Below, in pieces: positions 11,636-22,969 of a stretch of 64,000 bases of DNA. A program made the position numbers and the translations under genes. Positions within the stretch are counted from its first letter, which is position 1, and each line of letters opens with the position of its first letter. The stretch is taken from contig JAJHZJ010000268.1 of assembly GCA_023548195.1 (NCBI GenBank), positions 2,654,266-2,718,265 on the forward strand, given 5' to 3'. The notes below the pieces were generated by a model, which saw nothing but the letters and a program-made list of their open reading frames with translations, was not told where the DNA came from and did not search any database. This DNA is from Bettongia penicillata ogilbyi (taxonomy: Eukaryota > Chordata > Mammalia > Diprotodontia > Potoroidae).

Positions 11636-11694
11636 TCTATGCATATATATGTGTACATGTATGTGTGTGTATATATATGTATATATCTATATAG
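11636..11694. repeat. TA/TG microsatellite
   Basis: Alternating purine-pyrimidine run (atgcatatatatgtgtacatgt and following). Confidence 0.85.
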
Positions 11695-11774
11695 CTACAT
11701 ACTACTCTACAAAATTTAAAGTACTATATGAATGTTAACTATCGATAGCATTCACTTCATCTTAGCAAACATGT

Positions 11775-12000
11775 GTTTCAAGAAGACCTGGATTTGAATC
11801 TACCCTGGAACACTTCCTACGTATGTGACCTGGACAAGTTACTTAACCTTTGTCCACTTTCTTCAACTTGAAGATGGGATAATAATAACAGCATCTACAT
11901 CTCAGAGTTGACATGAGGTTCAAATGAGATAATATGTCTAAAGCTCTGTACATAGAGCCTGACACAGAAGAGACACTTAATAAATCTGGGGTTTCTTTCT
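11775..12000 (+). repeat. MIR-type SINE, long-tailed
   Basis: 'aagaagacctggatttgaatc', 'gtgacctggacaagttacttaacc', 'gatgggataataataacag', 'acatgaggttcaaatgagataatatg', 'gacacttaataaatc' in sense order. Confidence 0.8.
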
Positions 12001-12139
12001 TCCTCCCCATTAGGCACTGGCCATTCTGAATCTTCTGTATTCAGGTATAGAATTAAATCTCAGTTAACTGAGGAGCATCATTTTGTGTACTATATATGAA
12101 GCGGCAGGACAGTAGAGTAGAAAGACACAGGATGATTGA

Positions 12140-12470
12140 CAGTAGAAACTGAGAATGTTTAGCCTGGAGAGGAGAAACCTAGGGGTGGGGAGATGTTTTT
12201 GCTTGGCTTCAGAGGACTGGAGAAGGATCAGATGGTTGAAAGTTACAGAAAGGCCAACTTAAACTTGATATTCATTTTAAAATGGACCTAAAGGTTAGAG
12301 CTGAATGAAAGGGGAACCCCTCACTTGATGGTTATAGAGTCAGGACTAAATACCATTTGTCAGTGATATTGGAGGGGATATTTTTCAGGTAGAAGTTGAC
12401 CTTGAAGAGTTCAGAGATCACTTCAGTCCTGAGAGTCTACGATTCAGTGAATCTCTAGTGACCTTATGAT
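12140..12470 (+). repeat. L3 (CR1-clade) LINE 3' UTR, sense
   Basis: Sense order modules: 'aatgtttagcctggagaggag', 'ttggcttcagaggactgg', 'aggccaacttaaacttgat', 'gttagagctgaatgaaagggg', 'tcagtgatattggaggggatatttttcaggtag', ending in 'agtctacgattcagtgaatc'. This is the complement of the text at 6.8 and 14.0 kb. Confidence 0.65.
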
Positions 12471-12489
12471 ATACCTTGGAAGTTGTTTA

Positions 12490-12660
12490 TAGTTCATAGT
12501 GCTTAGCATTTAAAAGTAGGAGTGTTCTTTGGAATCAGCTCTTCCAACTCTCTCATTGTGTAGGTAAGGAAACAAAGCTAAGGAAGGAAGAGATATAGTT
12601 AGGATATAGAAGAATCATGATGAAAAGTCAGGTCTGCTGACTCCAAATTCAGTCATTTTT
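12490..12660 (-). repeat. MIR-type SINE, antisense, degenerate
   Basis: 'tgtaggtaaggaaacaaagctaagg' and 'caggtctgctgactccaaattcag' are reversed MIR modules. Confidence 0.5.
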
Positions 12661-12714
12661 TGCCACTTTAAGCATCCTAATGAAGTTAATAATCTAAGGG
12701 GTTATAATATGAAT

Positions 12715-12945
12715 AAAAATCTGAGCCCTGGCTTCCTTACCCCACTTCCTCTAGTCTCTTCTAAGATTACCGTCCATTTAAGCTGTATCTATTTTGTATG
12801 TACACAGTGATTATGTAGTGTCTCCCATTTGGATATAACTCTTTGAGGGCATTTTTGCCTTCCTTTGTATCACAAGATCTTAGGGCCCTACCTAGCACCT
12901 TGTGAGTACTTAATAAATTCTAGTCAATTAAATGATTGACTGATA
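12715..12945 (+). repeat. L2 LINE 3' end
   Basis: 'tttggatataactctttgagggcatttttgcc', 'ccctacctagcaccttgtgagtacttaataaattctag' are the L2 terminal modules. Confidence 0.65.
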
Positions 12946-13370
12946 AGGGAAGATCATAGGAGACTAGGGTCTAGCTGGGAAGAAAAGACGTTTTTAGGGG
13001 GTAAACTTGCTCACTAGCATTACCTCGTGGGAGTAGGCAAGAAGGATGATTACCGGGCTTAGAAGTAGGCCAGATAAACACATATAAAGCCAAGTTAGTC
13101 TTAAGCAAAGAACCAAGGCAATTCAGCAGTGAGAAAGAAGAAAGATCCAAAGTCTATCCATTTGACTTAAAAAGAAAATCCAGGAATGGAAGGATGGATT
13201 TGATGAAGATTGACAAATAGGAAAATTAAATCCTGGAAGGGCTCAAGATATAATATCATCAGGAGCAATTGTGGTCTGACCCTCTTTGTGTCCGGGATAC
13301 CTTTCTGAAGTCTCTAGGCTTCTCCTCTGCCTCCTGCTTAAGTATTCTACAGGCACCTAAAGGGATGCCA
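12946..13370. other. Unique non-coding DNA
   Basis: No repeat recognised. Confidence 0.4.
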
Positions 13371-13374
13371 CAAT

Positions 13375-14030
13375 TCACTGAAACAATTCATAAAAACAAA
13401 TACGGTTTGTTAAATGCCTGCTATTTACAAGAATCTGTGCTTTGCTCTGGGAATACAATTAGAAATGTACAACTTTAGGCAGGTACTAAGCTGAGAAAAT
13501 GAAAAGGATTGTAAGGCATGGAGAGTATCATCTAACAAAGGCAGGTGCACTGACTCTTCATCCATTGGAATGGGGGATTCCCCAGGAAACAAGAAAGGGG
13601 AGCTCAGCTCCAAGCTCTGCCATGAACTAGGTGTATCACCTAGGCTAGACCACTTCCTTTCACTTGAGCCCAGTTTCTTCATCTGTCAAATGGGAAGGGA
13701 GATTGGAAGGGTTGGATTAGGTGATCCCTAAAGGTTCTTTTTGGCTCTAATATCCTATGATAAAGGGCTGTCCGTAACTGAGAGGTGGTAGCAAGATTGT
13801 TAATCTTGGGGACAATGTCTCCTCCATTTGATATATTACTGTACTTAGACAGATGCTTTGATGCTTTCTTTGTACATTTTGTGTAACAAATCTAAGAAAT
13901 AGTTTGGCATAATGGCAAAGGCTCCTTGCCTTAAGAGAAAGATGGCCTGGGATTGAATTCCAGTTCTGACACTTTGTGCTGAGTGACTACAGGCAAATCA
14001 CTTCATTCCTCTGAAACTCACAGAATCTGT
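13375..14030 (+). repeat. LINE-derived head plus two MIR-type SINEs
   Basis: 13375-13480 carries the 'tttgttaaatgcctgctatttacaag' head. 13595-13765 is a MIR with short ending ('tggattaggtgatccctaaaggttc', 'ctctaatatcctatga'). 13895-14030 is a second MIR ('agtttggcataatggcaaag', 'ctgagtgactacaggcaaatcacttc') cut off near the start of the L3 fragment. Confidence 0.6.
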
Positions 14031-14034
14031 GTTG

Positions 14035-14480
14035 GACAGAATCTCAGGGGCCATTTATTTTGATTCAAACCTTAACCAGAATGCTAGCAGATTTTCTAAC
14101 CTTTGATAAAAGACATCATCCCTTGAAAGCTCTTTTTGGAAGGTTCTAATTATTAGGGAGTTTTTCTTTGTATCAGACCCAGATTTGCCTCTTCGCCCAT
14201 TGTTCCTGCTGCTGGCCTCAGGAGTCATGAGGAACGCATCCAGGTCTTCTTCCATATGACTAACCTTCAAATACTTGATGGTCAATGTCATAACCATCCC
14301 AAGTCTCTTCTCCTTCAGGGTAAATCCCTAGTTTCCTCACCTTATCCTCACATGGCATAATCTCAAGACTCTTCACCATTCTAGTCACCCATTCCTTGAC
14401 AATTTCCATCTTTTCAATGTCCTTCTTAAAATACACCACCCTGAACTAAATGGGCTACTCCAGATAGGGCAGAGTACAAA
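14035..14480 (-). repeat. L3 (CR1-clade) LINE 3' UTR, antisense
   Basis: About 445 bp in antisense order: 'tctaattattagggagtttttctttg', 'cccagatttgcctcttcgcccattgttcctgctgc', 'cttcttccatatgactaaccttcaaatacttgatg', 'tccctagtttcctcaccttatcctcacatggcata', 'tcttttcaatgtccttcttaaaata', 'actccagatagggcagagtac'. One of the best-preserved L3 stretches here. Confidence 0.75.
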
Positions 14481-14489
14481 AGGCTTGCC

Positions 14490-14640
14490 ATCTCCATTTA
14501 GTCATTTGTAAAATGGGTATCGTGACTTTTGCACAAATTACTATATAAGGACCCTGAGTAAATCTTAAAGTGTTTAAAAATGGGGAAATTAATATCACCG
14601 ATTTCCTCAACACAATCACTATCAACACAATCACAACCAA
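14490..14640 (+). repeat. MIR-type SINE 3' fragment
   Basis: 'catctccatttagtcatttgtaaaatgggtatcgtgac' then 'cttaaagtgtttaaaaatg'. The fragment is partial. Confidence 0.4.
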
Positions 14641-14749
14641 CAATTCATGCCAGCTAAAGTACAAAGATAGAATAACATAAAGCAAAAAAGATACCCTTGG
14701 AGGATAAGTGGTAGAATGGAAGGCAGATTATTATTTGAGCAAATTCTCT

Positions 14750-15440
14750 CGGAGACACCAAATTTCATTTCTGTGCTCCTACTGGGTTTCTATTAGGCTT
14801 CAAACTAACTGAAGTTAATGAAAAGGGTTGTTATCTTCCAGAGCTCTCCCATAACGTCCCATGTTATCTTTCAGCATCATAGCCACATACACAGAGAACA
14901 CTTAAAATATTTCTCTTGGTCTGATTGGGCAGGGCGGAGAGATGTGCTTTTGAGAGGCTGAGGAAGTGGTATTTTACAGACTGGTGCCTGTAGATGGAGA
15001 ACAGGCTGTAGAATGAAGAATGTTTCCACAGTAATATATAAACCGTTCAACTTCATTTTCCACAATCCAATCCCTTCTCTCACTCCCCACTCTCCCCAAA
15101 ACAGGCCAATTATGAAAATGTTTCCAAAATTGTCAGAAGCGGCTGGGGCTTTTTTGCAAATGAGATCCAGTAATTTCACACAGCTCGGCTGAATTGATTA
15201 GCATCTCTCCAGGTTGCTGCAGCCTGATGACATAAGCATGTGAGGTGAACGAGATGTGTCCGCAGAGTAAAATATTTCGCTTGCCTGCGTAGTGAGACTG
15301 TGTGATGGATTCTACACACAGGGCCTTGGCCTCCTCTTGTCACGCATTCATAATTCCTGTTGACAGTAATGGAAGGTTCCTACCCATGTGGGAAAGTGAA
15401 AAGGCTTCTAAGAATGTGAGAGGCAAGTCAGATGACTTGG
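14750..15440. promoter_or_regulatory. Candidate conserved non-coding element
   Basis: Repeat-free block of about 690 bp with homeodomain-type cores (ccaattatg, gaattgattagc, cattcataatt), an AP-1/CRE-like 'tgatgacataag' and more CpG than its surroundings near 15240-15290. The 100-codon minus-strand frame inside it (14877-15179) shows no recognisable domain. Enhancer-like by appearance; this is inference. Confidence 0.45.
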
Positions 15441-15554
15441 CTTCTCTCTTCTCCTTTTTTTTTTTCCAAAATGCAAAAAAATGTATAATCTAATTAGAGC
15501 ATTGTAGTTTGCTCAAGGGAAGGAAATCCATATATAAAACTAAGTTCAAAGACT

Positions 15555-15690
15555 CTTAAACAGTCAAAGCTAGAAGGAGAATCAGAAATCAACTAGTTTA
15601 ACCCACTCAGATTTTCAGAGGAAATCCAGAAGACAAGTGATTTGTTTAACTTCCTACAAGGATTAGAGATTATATTTTCCATCTCATTAA
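15555..15690 (-). repeat. SINE-like fragment, antisense
   Basis: 'aaagctagaaggagaatcagaaatcaactagtttaaccc', then 'acaagtgatttgtttaact' resemble the reversed 'gagctggaagggaccttagaggtcatctag' repeat found better preserved at 21.3 and 50.95 kb. Confidence 0.45.
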
Positions 15691-15869
15691 TAGATCAACA
15701 ATTTTTTTTTTATCAAGTAAACAAACTGAGCTTTACGCATAGGTGGAATGGGAGGCTCTCCTTATCATAGAATTTGAAGTATGACCAAAGAATCCCTGAA
15801 CTCTAAAAATATTTCTCCTTTACTAATGGAATTCAGGAGTTAAGAAGTCAGTTATTCCTTTAGTTAAAC

Positions 15870-16270
15870 ATAGCCCTTCTAATATTTGCTATTCCAATTC
15901 TGTCAGCTTTGCCAATTTTCTAGGTATTAGGTCACACCTCAGATTTATTTTGATTTGCCTTTTTCTTGTTATTAAATGATTGGGAGCAATCTTTCATATG
16001 GGGCTAATAGTCTAAAATTTTTCTTAAAAACTATTTGCTCGTATCCTTTCTCCACTTTTCTATTAGAGAAAGGCTCTTGGTCTTCCATGTTTGTGTTTAC
16101 CCTTTATATGTCTTGGATATTTGACCATTGTTAGAAGTATTTGATGTATTTTTCCCACACAACTGCCTCCCTTCACAACTTATTTGCATTAAATTTGTTC
16201 CTAAAAAATCTTTTCATTTTCATGTAATCAGTATTACCTGCTTTATCTTTTGTGATTTCTTCTACCTCTT
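15870..16270 (-). repeat. L1 LINE ORF2/3' region, antisense
   Basis: Plus strand reads 'gatttattttgatttgcctttttc', 'gggagcaatctttcatatgg', 'tcgtatcctttctccacttttctattagag', 'tttgcattaaatttgttcc', 'ttcattttcatgtaatcagtatta': the antisense of the L1 region between ORF2 and the 3' UTR, which lies just upstream of the part kept at 7.0 and 38.7 kb. Confidence 0.65.
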
Positions 16271-16274
16271 GTTC

Positions 16275-16680
16275 CATTCAACAGTCAACAAGCGTTTATT
16301 AAGTTCTTATCATGAGCAAGGTATGTGCTAGGGATACAAAAAAGAGGGGAAACATAGTTCCTGTTCTCAAGGAATTAGCATTCTGATGGGGCACAAAACA
16401 GACAAATATGCAAGATATATACAGGGTAGGTGGGAGATAATCTCAGAGTCAAGTCAACAAACATTTATGGTCTAATATTTTCCTGGCACTGAGCTGTAAG
16501 CCAGGAACAGAAAGACAGATCAAAGACGGTTTTTACTCTTAAGTCAAATGAAAGAGACAAAATGCAAAGAACTATTGACAGACAATATGTATTCAGGACA
16601 AATTAGAGGTAATTTTAGAGGTAAGGTTCTAATATAAACTGATATCTGGAAAGGCTTCTTGCAGAAGGTGTAGCCAAGAG
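16275..16680 (+). repeat. LINE-derived dispersed repeat, two consecutive heads
   Basis: Two consecutive copies: 'tcaacaagcgtttattaagttc' at 16280 and 'tcaacaaacatttatggtc' near 16457. The second continues to 'gacagacaatatgtattcag' and 'ggaaaggcttcttgcagaaggtg'. The second appears inserted in, or duplicated from, the first. Confidence 0.6.
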
Positions 16681-16729
16681 CTCTTTTCCTAACCATACCG
16701 ATGAGATTTACCTCATCTGATCTTCTAAT

Positions 16730-16870
16730 TATCTATATCTATATGTGTGTATGCATATGTACATATAATCTCTTTATATATGTATGTATATGTATATATG
16801 ATCTCTACATGCATATATATGTGTGTATACACATATATGGATATGTGTATACATATATACATATGTATAG
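16730..16870. repeat. TA/TG/CA microsatellite cluster
   Basis: Long alternating runs of atatgtgtgtatgcatatg type. The short frames here encode only low-complexity Y/I/H/T. Confidence 0.85.
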
Positions 16871-17299
16871 TCTTTTTTAATATTCAGATCACATTTCTGT
16901 TTTGAAGTTATTATAGTACATGGTGTAAATTGTTTGTCTAAACCTATTTCTGGTGACTGCTCTGAAATGTTTGTAGTCCTGTCAAATAGAGAGTTTTTAA
17001 CCACCTTATTTATGTTCTCATGCCAGCCATATACCATTTGAAAGATATCTTTTATTTCACTTCTGGTGTGAATTCATTGTAAGTAATATGCCTCGGCCAA
17101 TTTATGCCCACCATATGTCTCTCTATTACTTTTTGGGTGAATAGCAGCTTTAATTCTTCAGAGACTATGATTCATAACCAAATAACATCATTGGAAGAAG
17201 AGGTGAAAGATGTGTGATCTCTTTAATGAGGCAAACTCCTGATGTGGGAAGTTCTTCTACCAATGCATCTCATAATATGTCTACAATTTAATAGGTAAG
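16871..17299. other. Unique or unrecognised old repeat
   Basis: No confident family assignment. Confidence 0.35.
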
Positions 17300-17435
17300 T
17301 CCTAGAGAATTACCTGAGACACAGAAGGTTTAAATAGCTTGATTAGGGTAACATAACTAATAATATCAAAGGCAGGCTTTAAACTCAGGTCTTATTAACT
17401 CCAAGTTCAATACTCTATCCATCATATTAAGCTCC
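17300..17435 (-). repeat. MIR-type SINE head half, antisense
   Basis: 'gattagggtaacataactaataatat', 'tttaaactcaggtcttattaactccaagttcaatactctatccatcatatt' is the reverse of the CORE and tRNA-like head. Confidence 0.6.
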
Positions 17436-17442
17436 TTATAAA

Positions 17443-17458
17443 CAGAGAGAGAAAGAAA

Positions 17459-17510
<52 letters not shown>
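17443..17510. repeat. (GA)n microsatellite
   Basis: About 68 bp of GA dinucleotides with a few substitutions (gaaa, gata, gaca). Confidence 0.9.
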
Positions 17511-17784
17511 AAATGTTTTTAAATATTAATGTTTCTTTCAAAGAGAGATTTGTGATTATTCAAAGCATTGTGTAATTTCCCCAAAGCAATTTAAATTGCT
17601 TCCTTCACCTTACTCAATTTTGAACTCAGTTCATTGAATACCTACAATGCCTGTCCAAGATATTTCTGTACTGCTGAACCAGTGACATCAACTGAGTACT
17701 GAACATAATCCTCTAAAGATATTTTACATCCGTGTATTTATGTGTGCGTGTGCGCACGTGTGTGTGTAGGCTAAAAGTACAGTG
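17511..17784. other. Unique DNA with short (GT)n
   Basis: Only a 'gtgtgcgtgtgcgcacgtgtgtgtg' run at 17743-17767 stands out. It contains a self-complementary gtgcgcac core. Confidence 0.5.
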
Positions 17785-17965
17785 TGGTGAAAAAGAAAAA
17801 AGTCCTGGGTTTGGATTTATTCAAATCCAAGTTGTATCACTTAACTGATAGTGTGTAAATCTCTTAACTTCTCTGGGACTCAGTTTCCTCCTCTTTGAAA
17901 TGAAGGGACTGGATAAGTTAACCCAAAATCCCTTTAGGTTTGAAATGTATGATCCTATGATGTTT
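17785..17965 (+). repeat. MIR-type SINE, short ending
   Basis: 'gtcctgggtttggatttattc', 'taaatctcttaacttctctgggactcagtttcctcctc', 'gaagggactggataagtta', 'gaaatgtatgatcctatgatg'. Confidence 0.65.
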
Positions 17966-18249
17966 GAAGTAATTATGATCTCACTGTTACCGGGAAACAT
18001 GTAATCAATAGGATTCTGACCACAAAGAAGAGTAACTACAGGAAATCATAGGGAAGCATTTTTCAACTTGGACCCTAAACAGGAAACTCACTATAGCATT
18101 ACCAAATACCTTCAATGAGTATATAATTCTCTCTTTCAATCTCTTGCTTGATATTAGTAATCAAAGTAATCTTTATTTTTTGAATATTTCAAATCTCGTA
18201 AAATTTTAACATGTGTATGGATAACATCTTTTTGAAGTAGAACCTTTAA

Positions 18250-19960
18250 GGAGTCATTTTGTTCTAACAAATCAAATGACTTTTAAAAATAATTGATACA
18301 TAATAAGCACAGTGAGATCTTGTATTCTTTACTCTGTTCAGTAATTTTATATGGCTATCAAGATGGGATCAGCTATAATATGCTGTTTGCAAAAATTTCC
18401 TCAAGGTTATCCTCAAATCTACATGAGAGTAGATTTCTCATATTTGTAGAGATAGGAAAATGGACATATGGATTTATAGACACTGGTATTTTCTTTTTTG
18501 GCAGTAATAACATCCATGATTATTTTTTCCTTCAAACATTTGCTACCTCCTCCCCACTTTCATCTTAAAAATCCATCCTTAAACACCTTTAAAGTTGCAT
18601 TACTTCCAATTCATGCCTTCTCTGTGTATACGTAGTCTTCCAGCTGTTTTTTCCCGTCTTTGTTTCTTAACTGCTATTTCTGTTTAGTCATACAGCACAC
18701 CAGGTACCGTGATGCAATAATGCTGGACATGCTCTACTGTCACTAACAGAGAAAATAGTTTGTTGTAGAAATCTTGACAGATCTTTTCCATTTTTTTCAT
18801 GTTTGCTGTCCCTTCAAATTTCATCTTAAATGCTCTAGAGATGACCTGACTTAATCAGATCTCTTGCCAAAGAGTCTGTTAAGCTGCTTTTCCCTCTATG
18901 GCTTTGTGTAATTTTAAAACATGAAACAGTGAAGATTCTTTCACATCTTCTTTAAGATTTTAGAAATGAATTTATATTCTAAAGCAATATTGTTTTTGCC
19001 ATCGCTACTCTCTTCTTGGCGTAGAGATTAAGTGTTTTTTATCCAATACAGTTTTCTAGGCTTATTTGACCTCCTTATTGAAGTGATTGATTTACAATTG
19101 CCAAACTCTTTGAAAATGGTGATAATCGGTGTCAATGTCCATTCTTTTATCCAATTATTAATTTTGCCACCAATTTTTTTTTAAATAGTCCTAGTTGGGG
19201 TTGTTTTCATTGGACATCTTATCTTTTCATTTCTATTATTTCTTCCAATTCAGTCAAAGTTTCTTTTAATCTCTAATTTTCATCTTTAATTAATTAATTC
19301 TATGTATGGCACCAGATTCAAAAGTCCCACACTAGTAAATGGTCATTTCCTATATAAAATGTAGCCAATTTTATTTGGGGAAAATTATCCTATGATTGTC
19401 ATGTCTTATACCTCTTGATCTCTGCTTAAAGAAAATATTCAAATTATTTTGGGTACAAAACTACTGTATAGTCTATATATCTTTGAATCAAAGGAGACTA
19501 TTTCATGTCATATCACATTAATATCTGTGTCATATTTCCCAGTTTGTTTTTCATTGTCCTTCCCATGCCTAATTTTGCACTGATATAACCGAGTATTAAA
19601 TTGGAAGTTTACTTAAGTGGATGGTCTTATCAAGCTCTTGGTAGCCTTTCCTTAATATTCAGTCATCTGCAATAGACACTGGTGCATAAATTGTGATTAT
19701 CTTTATAGTGGTCTTTTTATAAATATTTATTCTGAACTCTGCAATAGAAGATTGTAAAGTTTCCCTAAAAATAATGATTCTTACTGCTTTTGAAGCATGA
19801 TAAAATTATCTTTGCTAACTACTTTGTTTGCCTATACCAGGAGATTCTGTGAGCCAGAGGAATATCAGTATTGAAAAACATGTGCTGATTTTCCTCCAAT
19901 ATATCCTAGGATGATGTTTGTGGTCATTGATCAATTCCCCAAGTACGATCCATTCCACTG
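18250..19960 (-). pseudogene. Degenerate RTE-clade LINE ORF, antisense
   Basis: Minus-strand conceptual translation, read with frame breaks and stops, shows an endonuclease-like piece near 19690-19790 (I-T-I-Y-A-P), an ICQDFYNKLFS-like linker near 18750-18800, and an RT-like piece near 18330-18450. The order endonuclease, linker, RT fits an RTE/Bov-B element. The source is dead, with many stops. The family also fits because Mar-1 SINE tails derive from RTE. Assignment by eye only. Confidence 0.5.
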
Positions 19961-20039
19961 TCTTCCTCTTATTTGATTCTGAACTGATTTCATTTTTCTT
20001 TTGTGGTGCTATTCTAAGTTATACACACATATATACATA

Positions 20040-20345
20040 GGAATTGGAGTCAGACTCTATAATAAAGTCAGGAGAAATGGAATGAGAGATATCTGAGGAA
20101 GAACTCAAAATCTGGTTGACTGGAGCATATAGTGTTTGAAGTCAATAATAATATGAAATAAAGTTGAAAAGGTAGACTTAGGGCTGATTACAGAGAACCC
20201 TAACCGTCAAGTTGAGGCATCTAAATTTTATCCTAAAGCCACCAGAAAAAAAATGAAGAGTGAATTGTCCTGGTCTACCTTCTACATGATTAAGACTGCT
20301 TTATCAGATGTGTATAGGATAGGTTGGAGGGTGAGAAAGAATAGA
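20040..20345 (+). repeat. LINE-derived dispersed repeat, distal part
   Basis: 'aataatatgaaataaagttgaaaaggtagacttagggctga', 'tctaaattttatcctaaagcca', 'aagactgctttatcagatgtgtataggataggttggag' follow the distal module order of the same family as at 41.1 kb. Confidence 0.55.
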
Positions 20346-20649
20346 AGCAAAGAATGCTGCCAGATCTATTCAGGCACTATGACCAGTTTATTCTTAAGAA
20401 AACAGTATGAAGTAGATCTCTCCCTTTATACTCAGATTCTTCTCAGACTTTACTTCCTTGATTTTATAGAGGAAAGAACAAAGACTGGACTATATAGCTT
20501 ACAAAATTGCATTTCATTTGTCATTTTGATTTTTTTTCCCATTGTAACACTTTTTATTCAATGGCAAACTCCCTTTTGTTTTCTTATTATGTGTTCCCCT
20601 GTATATTCATTTAAGCAATATGTGTTTGAAGAATTCAGAGAAAATGGCA
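20346..20649. other. Unrecognised AT-rich DNA
   Basis: Contains the tail of a 133-codon frame (20253-20654) that begins in the preceding repeat. No domain, so treated as chance. Confidence 0.4.
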
Positions 20650-20940
20650 GGTAATGGTAATGGGGTCTCAGAATGAAGTGGGACTTGAGCTGGGCTAAGA
20701 AAGGATTTGAAAAGGTAGATGAAAATGTATGAATAAAATTAGGGGGAAAAGAAAGAGGATAGTGTGTTTAGGAGACAAAGAGAAGCCTAGCCTTTCCAGG
20801 TAAGAGTAGAAGACTTAGGATGAGGAATGACAGGAAATAGACAGGAATAGTGGTGGGTCCAAAATGTGATAGTTGCTGGACATGAAGATTAGTTTGTATT
20901 TTATTCTACAGGGAATTGGGGAAGTATGGTTTTTCCAGGA
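20650..20940 (+). repeat. LINE-derived dispersed repeat, middle part
   Basis: 'gaatgaagtgggacttgagctgggctaagaaagg' and later 'gaatgacaggaaatagacag' match the middle of the family at 2.6 and 11.5 kb, but it is more decayed. Confidence 0.45.
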
Positions 20941-21139
20941 CCACCATACTTGCTTAGAGTTTCTAATTCAATTTTCAAGAGGCTTATTAACATTTCAAAA
21001 GAATAAAACCTGCTTAGCTTTGATAGTCCTAGAGGGACACAAAAGGTAAAATTTTCATAGAATTCCTTGCCTATTTCAAGGCTTGACCAGCAACAAGACA
21101 TCACCACTAAATAAATATCATATACCAGAAAGGAATGAG
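20941..21139. other. Unique DNA
   Basis: Nothing recognised. It is covered by a 140-codon minus frame (20901-21323) that also runs through repeat text, so that frame is not a gene. Confidence 0.4.
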
Positions 21140-21460
21140 CTACTCTGATCATCCTGAGCTGTGCATTAGCTGTGTGACCCTCAGTGGATAATTTGACCTC
21201 TTTGAGTATCACTTTATTTTTATATCTCCTTGTTGCAAAGTACAATGTAGAATCTAACTTCAACATGTCAAAAAAAATGCATGGGATCACAAATATTGAG
21301 CTGGAAGGGACCTTAAATGTCATCTAGCTCAATCCTATCATTTTACATATGAAGGAACTGAGGTTTGGGGGATTTATGTGACTCATCCAAGTTCATAGAA
21401 TAACCTCTGAAAGAGAATTAGAATTCTATTTCTGTAGTGTTAGTAGTCTGATGCATTTCA
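21140..21460. repeat. MIR fragment (+) followed by antisense SINE fragment (-)
   Basis: 21140-21260: 'gctgtgtgaccctcagtggataatttgacctc'. 21283-21460: 'gagctggaagggaccttaaatgtcatctagctcaatcctatcattttacatatgaaggaactgagg', the reversed short-ending SINE/CR1 module. Confidence 0.6.
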
Positions 21461-22574
21461 CTGATGGAAATTTCAATCCTCTGTCTTTTTAGTTGATAAG
21501 CATGAGTTGATGTGATAAAAAAACTGTCCATCTCCAAGAATCTATTGAAGAATCTATCTACGTTGAACTAGATCAATCTCCAAACAACAGATAAACATTT
21601 CATTGCCAACCTCCTTGTTAAAACATTGCAAACATGGCTGAAATTCCCAGCCTATATTCAGATACTGGTATAGTTTTTAAGAGTACATGGTCCATTCTTC
21701 CCTATGATGAGGCATTGAAGTAAATCTCTAATGAAGAAGGTTGGAAACAATCACATCTGAAGCAGCAGACTGAGGTGGGGAATGATTTTTATCAAATTTC
21801 TAAAATAAAGGTTTGGAATAATCCTGCTAGAAGTGAAAGCAAGAAGTTGATGCTAGGGGCCACTCTGTTTTACTCAGAGAGAGGAGGTACCATGGTTAGA
21901 TCTCATATATATGTATATATGTTCTTTATCCAATACTTGAGCCCTTTTCCACCAAATTCCACAATGAACACATATATCAATTCCAAAAGGAACACATTTA
22001 TCCAAATTATAGCAAAATAGAAATCAGAGAAAGTATACATAGGAAAACATATGTCAGACAAGGTAACTGGTCAACCAAGACAGACAGACAGTGACAAAGA
22101 CAGAAAGACAGAGACAGAGAGAGACAGAGACAGAGAAAGTCCTAGATCTGACTCAAAATTTCTAGTATTAGCACACCCTGGGGACAAGATAGAGATTGCC
22201 AACTCCTCTCATGAAGGCTTCTTCCCAAAGTCTTTTTCTTCAGAAACTGGAAGTGTGGTTGGCACCTTTCATTTTCTCTCAAAGTTTGAAGAGAGTCAAG
22301 AACTCAAAGACAAAAGAAGATCGATGAGATTGAAGCCCTCCCTCAAGATCTTCATCTTGACCTTACAGAGGTAAGGTCATTGATTTCCACCAATGATAGG
22401 AAAGTCCCATACCAATTGACTTTGGGATTAGGGTTACACAAGGGTTTCCTTGGAGGAGTTGAGAGAGGAACATGGGGAGAAATTCTATGATATTAAAAAA
22501 TGTTATTCATTAAATTTATTTTTAAAAAATAATCCTATCTAAAATGTAAGGTCCTTCAGGACCCCTGGGTTGTA
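21461..22574. other. Unassigned DNA, possibly old LTR
   Basis: About 1.1 kb without SINE or LINE. It holds a 'catatatatgtatatatg' run at 21904-21921 and a GACAGA low-complexity stretch at 22077-22137. A run with a 'cacatttatccaaattatagcaaaatag' stretch resembles LTR-like text, but I found no paired ends, so this is a guess. Confidence 0.3.
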
Positions 22575-22865
22575 AATGTTTGGTTTTTTTCCCTCTGCAA
22601 ACTGCTTTGTATTTATTATACACATATATATGTATACACACATATATATGTTTATGTGTATATTATATATGTATTATATATATACACACATATGTACCTA
22701 TGTTTGTATCATTGTATTTATTTGTATATCCGGCATATTCTTTCCCCACAGTAGAAGGTAAGTTTTTTGGAGGACAGGACTATTTTCATTTTGTCTTTGT
22801 TTTCCAGGGTCTAACAGTGACTTGTACATAATTGTTACTTAATAAGTATTTACTTAATTGGATAG
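22575..22865 (+). repeat. L2 LINE 3' end interrupted by TA/CA microsatellite
   Basis: 'gtaaggtccttcaggacc' upstream, a microsatellite at 22615-22695, then 'agaaggtaagttttttggaggacaggactattttc' and 'gtacataattgttacttaataagtatttactt', the L2 terminal module. Confidence 0.55.
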
Positions 22866-22969
22866 AATTATCATTACTTGAACAGTTTTATCAAATTTTT
22901 CATGAATTTTATAATACATACCAAATAATTGCTTTAGACCTATTCTACAGTCTTTTGAAATGTTTTATT

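Noticed and set aside
20901..21323. 140-codon minus-strand open frame, the longest in the window
   Set aside because: It runs through a MIR fragment and part of an antisense SINE, so it is a chance frame across repeats.
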